A stretch of DNA of 64,000 bases from Undaria pinnatifida. Its lineage: Eukaryota; Sar; Phaeophyceae; Laminariales; Alariaceae. The notes under the pieces were generated by a model. It was not told the origin of the DNA. It saw nothing but the letters and a program-made list of their open reading frames with translations, and did not search any database. Position numbers and translations under genes: made by a program. The DNA lies in NCBI GenBank assembly GCA_012845835.1, contig JABAKD010000009.1, forward strand, positions 3,721,324 to 3,785,323, read 5' to 3'. Shown piece by piece: positions 1 through 12,450 of this stretch. How positions within the stretch are numbered: the first letter of the stretch is position 1; each line of letters opens with the position of its first letter.

Positions 1-11
1 GTGTCATTTGG

Positions 12-1230
12 TGGGTAAGGTACGAAGTTCTTGAAGTCAGGAGTTGAAAAACATATACATGGTGCACCTCCACCGTGTTACATAGCATGCGTCCAAAACG
101 CTCTGAGGCTCGTTACCCAACGAGCTGTATATCCTTCACAGCAAAATTTCCGTCGAACAACAATTCAACCCATGACCGATACACGTACTCGTGAACTCGT
201 TGTTCAAACAATGTCCATGTGACTGCACACACCCAGGATACAGTGGAAAGGTTGCCCACACGTTGAATGCACCGAGACACGTGTAACACCTAACTTCTGA
301 ATAGGCTGGGACTATTTCTTTTGCCGGAGATGAGGAAAGGTGCCGCTGGCGAGAACACCTCGTTTCGAGGCTCTAATAGCTGAATATGCAAAACAAAAAA
401 CACACCTGCCATCGTAGCCCTACTGCAGTCCACATGGGGTGTGAACATTTTGTGTAGTTCCTGAGCCCCAGAGCCCCGCTATCGGAAACGATAGGACGTG
501 CATTTCCTAGTGTAGATGCAGTGCGTGTGTTTGACGCATGGCTCTTGCGGCTTGTAACGGGAGCAGCTGTATATCTCAACCTAAAGAATAACATCGCGAA
601 GGCTGAAAGAGCAACCAGATAAACAGATCCATGGACTAGGCACACGAAACCTTTGAATATTTAAAATGGCGTTCCCATGACCTTGGGGTTCGTGGGCTCG
701 GCCATTCAGATATATTTCCCCCTGGCGTGATATGCCTGTCTCAGCACGTGCCTTTTTACCAAACATTATTGTATTGTATACTTTCAAAACAATCAAGAGA
801 GACCGAGGGAATTGGCGATAATAGCGTCTACTATATGAGTAGGCTCAATGCTAGATAGATCTTTGAACGGGCAGCACGAAAACTTAAAGGGGGCGCTACA
901 GGTCGTTGCGGTTAAATACACGAAAAAAATTGCATTTGAGAACAGCTCACCATGCACCTCCCACGTCCCCGGCGATGTTACCATGAAAACAGGAAACGGT
1001 TTCGACGACCATAGGGGAGATTCATTCCATGAATATGGCATTTGCGGGCCGGTAATAAGAATAGTATCACAATTCGGCGGGTTGGCGCTAATGTTGTCTT
1101 TCCCGTTTGACAACGTGCATCGTGAGTTTCAGCGTTTAGTCACTCAAAACGGTTGCTACCGAGAGGAGAAAAACCTCACAGGAAACCAACAACAAACGGA
1201 AATTACCTCTGTATGCAAGATAACAAAGTA
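12..1230 (+). repeat. Block A, copy 1
   Basis: Collinear with 33,431-34,620, 49,886-51,125 and 62,346-63,555. The first 120 bases share the anchor GAAGTCAGGAGTT and the run that follows it. The last 120 bases (about 985-1,105) align to the other copies without a gap. An open frame at 848-1,231 is partly shared with the other copies, but the differences are not concentrated at third codon positions, so I do not call a gene. Confidence 0.75.
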
Positions 1231-1640
1231 ACAGACGAAGAGCTGTCTATAAATATTGATATAGAAAATGAAGCATGGCCGTGGGGAATCATGGGAGGGA
1301 CAAGGAGACTTTAGGGGGAAAGTAGACGAGCCCCCAAAACCTGTCTTGGCAGCAGCTCGACGAGTGCAAGCTAGCATGGGCACGCCGAACGCAAGCGAGC
1401 TGGGACTCTTGCCAATGACGTGAACAGACATGATGTAGTCCCTAAATTAGCTGCCAAGCCAGGCATCTTGAGCATTGTAAGCTTGGCCACAGTCGTCTGC
1501 AGGGGCACAAGATCAACCCCGAGGTCAAGAGGACCCCCAATGTTCGACAAAACAGGATATCGACTATTCTCACCACCCGGAGATCGGGCGATGGGATCCG
1601 CATCCAATGCCAGTGGTAGTGTATTGTCTGCGAATTGTAC
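1230..1640 (+). repeat. Block B leader
   Basis: Matches about 51,125-51,590 in unit 3, in the same position just upstream of the 220-bp satellite. It is absent from units 2 and 4, where block A runs straight into block C. It is therefore the left part of an insertion. No gene seen. Confidence 0.6.
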
Positions 1641-2500
1641 TCGTATAAACTAGTAATGCCGGGCGCACAACGACGTACCATGATGCTACCTGCAACAGCC
1701 GCTGTGTAGTCGCGGCGAACGCATCAAGGCGGATCGCCCATTCATGCCACTGGACAGAGTCGACACTGCATTGCGCTACAGTGTCGCTAATGCAGGCGAG
1801 GATCTGCTCCGTCTCTATTTTGATAACCTAGATACATACCGGGACGTTACCAACGAATTGCAGTGGTACGCATTAGCCGTCATAATATTACCTGGCGCGC
1901 AATGGCTATATCATGCCGGCAGAAAAAGTCGCTGTTGTAAATTCAAGGCAAGCGCCGGTGGATACACCATCATAGAAAAGTTGATAGCACCGCCACTGCA
2001 TTACAATGAAGGGTCGCCGCTGCAGGTAGGTGTCTAGTTGATCTTTGATTTTGTAACGCAGTTACGAAAAGAAGCACTACTTACAATTTATAGTCCTACG
2101 TATAATGCCTGTCGTGAAACGGCTGCACCACAATGCCAGCGAGGAGCGCCGCTGTAGAGTTTGAGCGAGGGTGTGAGGATGGGGTCGCCCCCACAAAGTT
2201 TTGAACGGACCCGACACTGCGTCACCCTGAACGGTCGCTGATGCAGGTGGGCAACAATTCTGTCTCTACTTAACATGTGCAGGTATCTACTGGTCAGTAC
2301 GTACGGGTTTTAATTGTACGAGTAATACCTGCCGCAAGATGTCCTTACAATACCGCCTACGAGGGTCGCCGCTAATGGAGTCGCGGAGAATGCATGACCG
2401 TGTATTCGCCATCTAATTTGTCTATCGTAAGTTCATTGACAAAAACGACATGGGACAACACTGTAGGGTCACTGATGCAGTGTCGGATGACACATCCAAT
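1640..2500 (+). repeat. Tandem satellite of about 220 bp, 4 copies
   Basis: The motif around GTCGCGGCGAACGC (1,708) returns in altered form near 1,935, 2,155 and 2,380. A second motif, TCGCTGATGCAGG and variants, occurs near 1,784, 2,013, 2,234 and 2,468. Both give a period of 218-230 bases. The copies are well diverged. A shorter array lies at 51,590-52,140. Confidence 0.7.
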
Positions 2501-5500
2501 TTCCTGGTGGGGGGCAGGCACATGCTGTCACGTCGACAGAGTTGCCATTCATGCTTTACACTCCTCCCTCCCCCTACCCCCTCGTGTTTTGTTTATATCG
2601 ATATTCGCTTGGATATGTAGTAGCTACCTCGCTGCCCATTACGGCGATGAGTCAAGCACCTGGGGTGAGTGGGCGTGTGCATTGCTTGTCGTCGAATCAC
2701 CCGCACCCTTTCGTTGCGCGTAGAGCTCAACAACAAGAGCAAGAGAGAGAACTTGCGGGAGCTTGCGGGATGGCTCGTGATGCTCTTGACCAGTAGTTTT
2801 CCCAGTTTCCCAAATCAGGTTTGTTGAAGGAAAGAAAATCTTCCCCCGAGATACAAGCAACTCACGTCGAAAGGCGTGCGCGCTTACGTGCCGCCAGATA
2901 CGCACATCGGTTACATGACAAGTGCTGATACAAGTACTCATCACACAAGTACGCTGTGCGAGTAAGGAGAGGGGCGACGCCATCACACCGACCCACTATC
3001 CGCTAAACCACGTACAGGTGGGTTTTGTTATAGTTTCAATTATTTTGCAAATAGACTGCCCGATAGGGAGAAACAACTACTCCATTATCGGCGTTACCTT
3101 GGTGGGGACGGGGACGCGAAGCAAAAGTTTCCGCTTGTGGAACCACATCGTAGGTTGTCGCGGTTGAGTCACGACTGACGCGAACGCTCGACATGGGAGT
3201 CGTTTGCCCGTTATAGTTGGACACCGTCGAAAGAACGAACACCACACCGTACTACACATGTGATCCCCGAGGCAGATGGTGTAGGTATACAAAGTATACA
3301 TAATAGTTCCGTCTGATCTTTTGATGCAAATACAGTAAGTACCGATACAGGTCCGGGCACGCGACGGTTGTTGTGTGACGGCGGCAACCAGTCGTCGAAT
3401 ATGAATCGCAACCAGGGCAGCCGTCACCACGCAGTGACGGTGGGTAGGGCCTCTGAAGTGTGGAGTCACCTTCGTTCTGCCTTGGTTAAGATCTCTTGGA
3501 GAAGAGACAAACAAAAGAGGAGGCACATGTACATGTATGCCTCTTAAGTTGGTTTGGGCATGTCTTCTTGGGAGCATGAATATAGACAGCATCACAAACT
3601 CAAGACGCCACAAACAATGGCGAGTTCAACGTGCATCCTCTTCACCAGCGTGTGACAGTTGAATTGTGTTATCATCTGAGAGAAAATGTTAAGGCTGTGA
3701 AACCAACGGGAATAGGCGCAGCCGTGGAGTGCTCGAGTGTCGAGTAACCCTAAAATTCTTAAAGGTTTCTACAATTTGGGAGCTCAAGACCTCTCCCAAA
3801 AACCGATTTGGAAAAATGTTAAAGTACAACAGGATGGAAAGTCCCATACGACGACGATCGTGGAAAAAATGTTTCGAGTGAAGGAGCCCTGTGATTCAGA
3901 AATCATAGCACAAATATCAATATATTTTAGAAGACAGTCGCCTCATGTAGGTATGTGACTACGGGCCTGTTGTTAGAAGTGAGGGTAGGATTTGAATCGA
4001 AATAGATGCATTCAAGAAAGCAAGCAAGCGAATATTGGTTGCTCTGCATTTCGAAGCCGAGAATATCGTGCGAGCTACATTGTGATGGAGTATTCGTACT
4101 ACCTATGCTGTTTACCGAACAATTGAAGGTCGGGAGGATAATTTCCTTGCTCCAAGACTCACAGTGACGGGAGCTTGCTTGTTCGAGTCGTCTGATAAGC
4201 TCACATAGAACAGAGAATCGGCGGTGTTTCGGTAGCCATGCCAATAACAAAGTACTTAGTTGTACGAGTGAAGGAACGACGCTGCTACGTCGCGTCACCC
4301 GGTCTTGCTCTTTGCTGGTTTTCACCTTTTGTCATCGACGTTGATCAACACGTCACCATCAGTGTTACGTAGGCGTCGAAAAGAAGGGGAAGAACCCCCC
4401 CCCCCCCCGCTAGCACCTCAGTCACCTTTGGATCGCGGTGTTAACCTTCCCCCGCCGCCTCTCACTTCCCGCGCCTGATTCCGTCATGCACAAATCAGGT
4501 CTTGTGACGACATGTCATCGGCAATGCGCAATAGAAGGATATCGTGGCCTGACGGGGGCCGAAGATGACGACCGGGCGTGGTGGCAATGACGCTAGCGGG
4601 AAGACAAGCGACACAGATGGCGCGCGTGGCAACGGTGATGGTTTTGCTGCGAGCCGAGAAGCTTACCCAACCAACGGATGCGAAGCGGCAGCGGCGGTCC
4701 AACCTGGTGACTGGTTTGAAATAGCCCGCTACCGGTTCACCAATATATAGCCCGCCCGACGAGCGAGCTGGAGGTGCCGTTCAGGCGGCGGCCACGGCAG
4801 AAGCGAGATATACTAGGCGCGCGTGCGAGCCTGGTCGCCGGCCCCGGAGCACGGTTCGCAGGTTTACGGGTTGCCGGGCGGGTTCAAGTTGAGCTATTCA
4901 GACAGTCACAAGGCCTGGTCATGGGTGAAGTTGACAGTTAGCTGTCGCTCGCTAGGTAACCTGGTGGAGATACAATGGTATGCATTCTCGAAAATCGCTA
5001 CCTGAAGGTACACCGTCACGGCCTCCCTTGTCTGGTGTGCGCTCAACATATGTGTGGGTGCGTCCTACATGAGGGAGGACGCGGGCCACCACGGTGCTAG
5101 CAATCATTTGCTTTTGGCCCGTTTTGTTCGAATTGAGGCGCTTCTTCACCTAACGGTGTCAGAATGACATGGTCTTTTTCCTCATCGTAGTGTATGTGGC
5201 AAGGCATTGTTCATTGGGTTGTACTTCCTTTCCTTGATATTTTGAGGGTTAGGTTTCGGGGTCATTTTCAACGTCTCCATGGGAGGAGTTGGCGCATCCC
5301 TACCGTAGCATGTGTTGGGGGTGTGGTCTGTGTGGAATCGTGAGCGTTCGTGTCCACGGTCCCACGTGACAGACGAGAAGGTTGCCCCCGACTCGGGTGT
5401 GGCGCACCCCGTGCATAACACGACAGGGAGTAGAGCCGCGTTTGTTTGACACGAACATCACACAGATGGAATAAACTTACGGCGACACGTCGAGATGGTA

Positions 5501-6290
5501 GTCGCCCGTTCTGAAGGACACGAGAGCAACAAGGTACAGCTTGTAAGAGGCGTGGGGACACCTGACGAGGTTCACGGTCGAGGTCTTCCGCTGGGGACTA
5601 CGGTGGTACCGTTGTCCGTACGGTGAATTTGGTGTCATTCTTCTCTGATGTTGCCAACCATGCCTCCATGTCCTTCTGGAGTGTAACAAGTCTCTACGAG
5701 CGGTGGGGAACGGTCGTTCTCTTCGAGCATATATGGAGTTGATGGCGGTGAGGGCGTTATCGCGATAAGGGCACCCAGTTCTCGTTGCTTATCGGAGGGG
5801 CGACCACGCTCGCAACCCGAGGAAGCATATCGGATCGACCGATTCAGTGATGAGGGTGGTAGCGGTCCAACGCTTACAAGGTGTATACACAAGATATAAA
5901 AAATGATCGAAGAGGGTGTCACGTAATCAGTCTTGGCAAGCCTAAGGAAGGATTGACGACCGGGGGAACATACAACCAAGTTAAAATCAAAACGACAAAC
6001 ATTGTACGAAAACATAAGTCTCAGCCTACGTCGGAGATGGAGGTGTCGAATTTTACGGCACCATCCGGCGGTTTTGTCACCGGAGACCACTGCACGCGGT
6101 GATAGTTAAGAACCCAACCGGTATCATTTTAGGGAGAGAGATACAGTATACGCGTCGGCGAGATAAATAGGAAATATCAACAAGCTGCGCTGAGCGCATT
6201 TAGACAAAGGGGGGACAATTCTCGCTCTCACGATTCTGAACCCGATAAAACAAGGCGATTTGAAATTTGAACAAATGATAAAGAGTCTAC
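2500..6290. other. Unassigned insertion sequence, no gene seen
   Basis: This stretch has no counterpart in units 2, 3 or 4. It contains a run of 14 C at 4,395-4,408 followed by a GC-rich island (about 4,430-5,010) with short open frames on both strands that I cannot assign. An open frame on the minus strand at 5,635-6,090 has no recognisable motif. With the B leader and satellite it makes an insertion of about 5 kb (1,230-6,290) between blocks A and C. Confidence 0.45.
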
Positions 6291-7080
6291 AGTAATACGC
6301 ACCATCTATCGCTCCCTCCCGTCACAAATTCATACTATGAATTGCTCCCATTATTCCACCTGACGCTATTGTTCCTCCTATTTGTTTCGTCACAGGCATG
6401 CCCACCTACCGATAAACCATCGTTACCCCCCAACGTTGACGTTCATTTGTGTAGCGTCTTGGGTTATTATTGCAATCAGAAAAATGCTACAGAAGAGGTT
6501 CGACATTACGACCATCAGGTACTTCACCGTTAGAGTATTTTAGTACCCGATACATTAGTAAATGGGGGTGAATCACGATTCAGATTAAAAACACCACGAC
6601 CATATTGCGAGGAAAGATTGATACTCCGACGGCTTCTGGTGTCTGCACGGTAAAATGGCCTACGCAAAAATCTGAAATTGCGATTTCAAGTAGTCTTGAG
6701 GAGGAGGCCGTGGCTACGGATATGTGCTCGATTGGCTCAACACACAATGGATATTTAATCAAACAAACATTTAAGAGAGTGTGAAATGTACAAGGAAGAA
6801 CCGGATGTGCTCGAGGAGAGGATAAGGAGGTTAACGTCTTTGACATGAAAGAGATAGTTATATTAGACAGAAGTGTCAAAACGATGGATGAAATAGGAGA
6901 CAGATGGAGGCCGCAAACGGCAAAACCGGACGGGGGTAAAATATACAAAAGCTTTCCAATGCAGTATACGAAAGAAACGTCATGAGCGCCAAACTGGAGG
7001 AGATGTCGCCATTAGAAAAATAAACGGCAAACTCCATGTGGAAAGGGATGCATGGTTAGTGGTTCAATGACAAACACAAG
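6290..7080 (+). repeat. Block C, copy 1
   Basis: Collinear with 34,620-35,670 and 63,560-64,000. The most recognisable part is the pyrimidine-rich stretch near 6,350-6,400, which is followed in all copies by a GCATGC-type motif. No gene seen. Confidence 0.65.
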
Positions 7081-7620
7081 CATAAAATGGGTCCCTCCCA
7101 AATAGTCAGTTTTCGTCTGTTTTCTGGGGATGGCGTCGGTTGGCATCGGAGTGAAAAATTGCGTGTCGCACAACGTGAGATAGATAACTATCGTACCGTC
7201 ATTGTTTCTCGATTTACTGTATTGGCGGAACCAGAGATGGGGATCGATTTTAATATAATGCGGCGTGGAGAACCTCGGCGCGGCGCAAATGGGATACTAT
7301 GACCAAGTGAGTAAGCCACCCGCGAAGCATTTTCATGGTATCCCATCGCTGTCAGGAAGTTGTTACATCACAAGACATATAAACTAATTCGAAGAGGCAG
7401 TTCGTACTGAAGAAGCTACACACAAGGTGCCGAGGTCCGCCTGACAAGTGGCCACTAATTGGATGGACCGCAGCCTTCATGCCGTTTAGCGAATACCTCA
7501 CTGAGCTTCGCGCATGTCGCGCGCCATGTCCACCTTGTTAGTGGTAAATAAATGCTCTCCATCTCGGGGTTTATGAAATGCGGGGAGGTATGGTCCCCTT
7601 ACTATAGCTCCAGCACGAAA
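7080..7620 (+). repeat. Block E, copy 1
   Basis: Matches 36,130-36,586; the core GGCGTGGAGAACC is at about 7,264 here and near 36,210 there. The end (7,555-7,620) gives the uninterrupted version of the site into which the copia element of unit 2 inserted. Confidence 0.65.
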
Positions 7621-7644
7621 CGAGTGCCGCTAGCCATACAAGTA

Positions 7645-9052
7645 TCCCCGGTATCATGCGAGCTAAGCCAATGCACTCCTATGAGTTTCTGAAGACAACA
7701 ATGTTCGAGCAAGGTACAAGTTGTGCCATAGCTTACGAAGATCGAAGCATACATGTGTTCTCCAAGTCGTACCTTTTCAGCATTGCCTTCATTGGGAATA
7801 CTTCCACGTTTTGCCGCTCCTGTTGTACCTCGACGCGTTTTGGCCTCCTTCCACGATGACGTTCGATTTCAGATATCCTCACGGAAATGGGCAAACATCC
7901 AGGGTTCGGTTGCTACTGGCAGTGGACGGGTCTTACAATTGAGGTAGTTGTACTATGCTGAGACATTTTTCGATTGACGCCGTGGTTGGTCCTAAATCAG
8001 TCGAAATTCCCATTGTTTGATGTGGACTTCCTTTCTTGCTAATGCTATATTGTTGGGCGTGGGGTTCCTCAACGGGGAGCACTGCATTATTATCCAATCG
8101 ATTTCCTAGGTACGGTGTAAAAACACTGATGTCAGGAGATCAGTAAGGCAAATGGCGCAACTGTAATGTGTGGCATGCGCCAAGTCTGTGGATGTTTGCA
8201 TACAAATACCGTGTCCACGATTCGACCGGAAAGGTGGGGGCGCACTCATCTGATCCACAGGTGTAGTCCTCTAGGACCAATGACTTCCGCACGTCTAACA
8301 TGTCGCGAAAGATAGCATGAGGTGTTAGGCGAGCTGTAGAGGATATGAGCCCCATGCTACCAGCAACCACTTGTGAGGCGGACGCCCGCACCATGAGCGT
8401 TCGCTCACGCTTACGATAAGGAGGTTTGACATTAAATTGATTGTTTATTTTTCGTCAACATTTCCAAAGAGGGCAACGAGAATCCTTTTAAGCCCAGGTT
8501 AATATATGTTATAATATTGCAGCGAAGCTACATGCGATTTTCTCGAGCGCTTCTTGGTTTCATGATAAGCTTCCCCACGAAAAATAAAGGCTGCTTGTCA
8601 TTCTGCGCCAACAGGTAGAAATATAATTTCGCCAAACTTTCATAAACGCGTCAGTTGGTCGCACGATAACCTTAAGGGTAACATTGGGCCGGTCTAGGTT
8701 TGGCGTTGTTTGTGAGGGTATGACCTGACATTCCCAGAGTCTCCCTATCTTTTTACAAGACCTCGACTACCTTCTATATAATTCGGTGGACCTCACACTA
8801 CGTCACGCCCTCGAGGCTGATAATCATCATAACAGCCACAAACACGGCACCCGCGGACGGCCAACTTGGACATTGTAGAGCTTCATTGTGATTGACGAAA
8901 GTACTGTCGTGAAAGCGAAACATTTCTGCGATATCAACAAAAGGACTTTTAAGTCAAGGCTAAAAAATTTAGTCAAACATATGCATCAGCTGACGAATGA
9001 AGGTATATGTAGTTTGTATGACCTAACTCCTACGTAATTCGGTGCGAACATG
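7645..9052 (+). repeat. Block F, copy 1
   Basis: Matches 39,905-41,270 over nearly its whole length. Its right half also matches 20,870-21,730 and 54,485-55,380. A shared landmark is CTTGTGAGGCGGAC at 8,370, near 40,710 in the unit 2 copy. No gene seen. Confidence 0.7.
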
Positions 9053-9730
9053 GATATATCATAAAAAATAAATACACCCCAGCTGTGAGATCAAAAATCT
9101 TGTCGAAACTCATCTTTGCAAAAGATGTGTGTAATACTCCGATCGCGCGTATTACAGGTTGCTTGTCCACATTAAAGATATAGGTCGGCGACTCCCCTTA
9201 CAACTACAGTGTATCTATCAGGGTCGACAGGGTGATGTTAGGCAGTGTGTGCGCGGAAACTTTGAAACCCGTTCCACCGAAACTGACCATCAGGGGACAG
9301 GCCGGGTCGACATACACACGCATCCGTATACAACGGCAGCTTGCGCTGCCGGGGTTGTAACGAAGACCACTGATAGAGACAGCTTACGCTATACCTACAA
9401 TGGGACCCGAAGGGTGCGCCAGCTAGCGTTGGGCTGAGAAAGCAACTGAGGTTAATCGACACACGACGCGTATGAAAATCCGAGGAAGTGTGGTGAGCTA
9501 AAGCTTTTTGTTTCCCTACCTGCTAGAGGATGAAAATAAAAAAAAAAATTAACACCCGTTTCTGAGGGGGACAAAATCGGACAGCCGTGGACGGGAATGC
9601 ATCAGTTTATCAACTGAATCCTGTAGGTCGAATAGCCGAGGAAGGGAGGGTGGAGTGTTCAAAGACGCGGGGGCCTAGTTTTGATCAAGGAGGTGGCGGG
9701 AGGGGGGGAGGGGGGGAGGGACAGGAGGAG
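9053..9730 (-). mobile_element. D-family short element, copy 1 (inverted relative to the copy at 20,220)
   Basis: Reverse complement of 20,220-20,705, including ACTCCGATCGCGCG (9,136), the stretch around CTGAGGGGGACAAAAT (9,563) and the G-rich tail. Direct-orientation relatives lie at 43,212-43,538 and 57,335-57,570. Host block F stops at about 9,052 and block H resumes near 10,635, so D and the G-rich material after it form one insertion. No coding capacity seen. Confidence 0.65.
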
Positions 9731-10635
9731 CACCTCAATTTGAGCCTGAAAACAAATAATTCTTCTTGTGGGGGAGGGGGGGGGGGGTGTCGGGGGGGGG
9801 TCTTAATATCGCAATGATGTCGGGGTTTGCTATACGCGTGGTACTAGGTCCAGGCGATGGTGCGGGTGGTGGGGAAGGAGGAGGCTTGACAGCGGGGGGG
9901 AGTGAGAATTGCAGCAGCGCCACGGACGGTTCTTAAACCATAATGAGGCGTTATCCAGGACGTGGAAATGTTTTTTACTCAGGCGGATTTGGAAATTAGG
10001 TGGGACGTTTGAGCAAGAGCGAGCGAGAAAAATAAACGAAAACGAAGTGGTGGGGGGGGAAATTGTTTTCATATGGTGTAGGTCACATATTGCATGAAAA
10101 TTCACTCCAGCTATGAGATCAAAGAATTGGTCGAAACTGATCTTGGCAACATTGTGTGTGATACTCCGATCGCGCGTATTAATTACATATGTAGGTGCTT
10201 GCTATACGCTCGGTGCTAGGGCTAGGCGATCGTGCGGGCTGTGGGGGGAGGGGTTATGAATGAAAGCTAGGTCATGGATAGCTACAACGATAATGACGTG
10301 ATATCAATTGCTTAGAAGTGTTTATTGGTCTGTCAGATATCGATTGTTAGTCGGGCGTTTGAACGAACTGGGCGGGGAACAAAAGGGGGGGGGGGGCAAA
10401 GGAGGGCGGAGATGCGTTGGAGGTACGGCATCGATGGCTAGAAGGATAATGTTATGATATCAGCTGGCTGGTAGGGTTTAGTACTTTGGTATATATTGAT
10501 TTAGGTGAGGAGTTTGAACAAGAGGGATCGGGCGGCGGGGGGGCGTGAATTTCAATATGTGCGCGGGAATGTAAACCCTTAAGAGGGACGAATCTGACGG
10601 TTGTAGCAAGACGACACCCCTTTACATTACCTGTC
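9660..10635. repeat. G-rich minisatellite with three D-related sub-repeats
   Basis: Long G runs occur at 9,690-9,720, 9,770-9,800, 10,055-10,062 and 10,386-10,397. Three diverged copies of a 200-240 bp sub-repeat start near 9,826, 10,201 and 10,430; the first two share TGCTATACGC and GGCGAT motifs. Partial D pieces recur at 10,090-10,190 and 10,555-10,605. Confidence 0.55.
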
Positions 10636-11220
10636 TGGTAACGTTTATTATTGTAGAAGGTTTGATGTTACATGTAGTATGAAACCCAGTTGTTGGGTGT
10701 ATATATAGCTCTAGGTGATTCCCGCTCAAAGTACCGCACGATAGCAAGAGGATGGTCCGTACGTTACTTAAAGCTAGGTACTTGCCACGTTCTACGATAC
10801 AAGTATACATCTTCCTGAAAGAAATAACTTCAAGTCCCAACTTTTTTCGGATACCCATGGTTTAATGGACCTCTTGTTGTCTTCCCCACATCTAAGCCAT
10901 GTGATACCGTCCGTCAGGTGAGTACATATTTGTTGTTTTCTCCAAACAAAGTATTGTGTGTGGTGTAGACCTTCTCATATGTGCATCTCTGCCGAGCTAT
11001 TGGTTTAATAGTACCATTCCACCAATAACTCCTGTACTACGCATACTACGACTATAACTGGGTTAAACATATTTTCTAAATACTGTTCTGGTTGGCGGGG
11101 TTCCGAAGGTAAGTAACTAAGCAGTATCTCGGGTATACTATACCTCATCACAATAATCGCCATACAGCCAAGAGGACGAGGTTTGATTTTTCGTGGTTCA
11201 TTCCCGTTGTCCTCAAAATC
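10635..11220 (+). repeat. Block H, copy 1, left part
   Basis: Matches 21,780-22,385 and 55,440-56,010; GAGGATGGTCCGTA is shared by all three (10,748 here). The match breaks off at about 11,216-11,222 and resumes at 16,538, which delimits the OTU-Pif1 insertion. Confidence 0.7.
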
Positions 11221-11401
11221 CATTTAAAAATACATACAAGAGTTTTTCCATGTACTTTTTCGAACGCACACTGGTGAGGGTCCTTCCAACGCACACTGTG
11301 TCGGGCCCGGGGGGGGTGTTCGGGGGGGGGCGCGTCGCTCCCTCCCGACACTGCTACTTGCATCCAAGCACCGTTCGTCTGCCCTGCCAACCCAGTGCTG
11401 G

Positions 11402-11598
11402 TGGTGCTATTTGGGACACACACACGAACACCAACACACTCTACACTGCTAGTAGTAGCATACAAGCACCGTTCGGCTGGCCTGCCAACGCAGCGCTGGT
11501 GGTGCATTTTGGGACACACACACGAACACCAACACACTCTACACTGCTAGTAGTAGCATACAAGCACCCTTCGGCTGGCCTGCCAACCCAGCGCTGGT
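11402..11598 (+). repeat. 98-bp tandem repeat, two copies
   Basis: The core GGGACACACACACGAACACC occurs at 11,413 and 11,511, 98 bases apart, with a partial earlier copy from about 11,361. Further copies lie at 12,486 and 12,828. The copies are nearly identical, unlike the flanking macro-units. Confidence 0.8.
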
Positions 11599-11780
11599 GG
11601 TGCATGCGCTGGAACGTTTGCGCCTCTGCTGTTCGATCCTGCTACATCACGATGCGGGACAACAACAAAAAAAACAACACAACACACAAACATTTCACTT
11701 CGTTGTGCCCTGGGCTGCGGACAAAAAAATCCCTTCCCAAAAAACCCTCCTCGTCCTTACAAAACCAAAAAATTCAAACG
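11499..11780 (+). repeat. Segmental duplication, first copy (second at 12,474-12,755)
   Basis: Almost identical to 12,474-12,755, offset by 975 bases, with only a handful of substitutions. Open frames in both copies look incidental. Confidence 0.8.
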
Positions 11781-12450
11781 GCGTGACGAACTACACCCTC
11801 TGTGGACAGTGGAGCACCAGAGAGTGTGTAGTGTTGTTGGTAAGACACGACAGTTGACCTTCTTGTTGGTGATTGACTGTTGAGGATCTGATCTGGTGTG
11901 TGGACGTCATCTAGATCTGAAGACAACTACTGTAGTAGGGGTTTCTATTTATCCTCTTCTGGATTCTGATATAGGGATTCGGGGATGAAGTTAAGATCGC
12001 TTGTTTTCTTGTGTTCGGAGCTAATAAAATAACAACTTCCCTCTCCTTTCTTAGCACCTGAATGGTGCTGACCAGCCCCCCCTCAGGCCAAGGGGGGATA
12101 CTTTCAGGTCAGTAGACCTTGCCTAGCTTAGGCGTGTCTACAATTATCGATAATTCAGGTTGAACACACCGACGTTAGTCAGGGATTTTTTCTGGTACGA
12201 TTGCGACAGCGGCACGCAGGTATGGATTGGGCCGCGTTTCGGCAGGAAGCCCTCGACCCGATGAGGGCGGTGTCCATATGCTGCATCAGGACTCCGAACG
12301 AGGTTGGCTGTGGTCGTACGAGGAGCCGCTAGAGGCGGTGTCCCAGCATCGCACCCAGCGTGGAGGGGCTGCAGCAGCAGGCTCCACATCTGGTGAGGGC
12401 GAGGTTCGAATCGGGTTGATTGACTTGGTTCTGTTCAGGCGTGTCTACAC
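11780..12450. other. Leader region between duplicated segments
   Basis: No gene recognised. It contains AATAAA near 12,024, a pyrimidine tract ending in TTAG at about 12,053 that resembles a splice acceptor, and nested hairpins at 12,054-12,141. It may be 5' untranslated or promoter sequence of the downstream gene. Confidence 0.4.
12112..12141. other. Nested hairpin
   Basis: GTAGAC (12,112-12,117) pairs with GTCTAC (12,136-12,141); inside it GCCTA (12,121-12,125) pairs with TAGGC (12,129-12,133). Just upstream, GCACC/GGTGC near 12,054-12,068 and the C-run/G-run pair at about 12,076-12,098 can also fold. Confidence 0.6.

Noticed and set aside
848-1231. An open frame shared in part by all four block A copies (848-1,231; 34,040-34,573; 50,911-51,123; 63,310-63,573), as a conserved gene
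   Set aside because: In a gap-free 120-base comparison the differences were spread over all codon positions, in one copy mostly first positions, and not concentrated at third positions. No known motif is present. Shared ancestry explains it.
3077-3613. 178-codon minus-strand frame
   Set aside because: No domain, signal or conservation in another unit; composition is like its surroundings.
4430-5010. GC-rich island with open frames as a copia RT fragment
   Set aside because: A faint resemblance to a copia segment (GLPGGFKLS-like) was too weak and lacked catalytic motifs.
11193-11786. 197-codon plus frame over the 98-bp repeats, as an exon
   Set aside because: The frame consists of repeated DNA read through; the same DNA at 12,227-12,745 and 12,420-13,046 is open in different frames, so openness is a property of the repeat.
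12395-12420. tRNA T-loop-like GGTTCGAATC
   Set aside because: Flanking bases cannot form a T stem and no acceptor stem or D arm is nearby.
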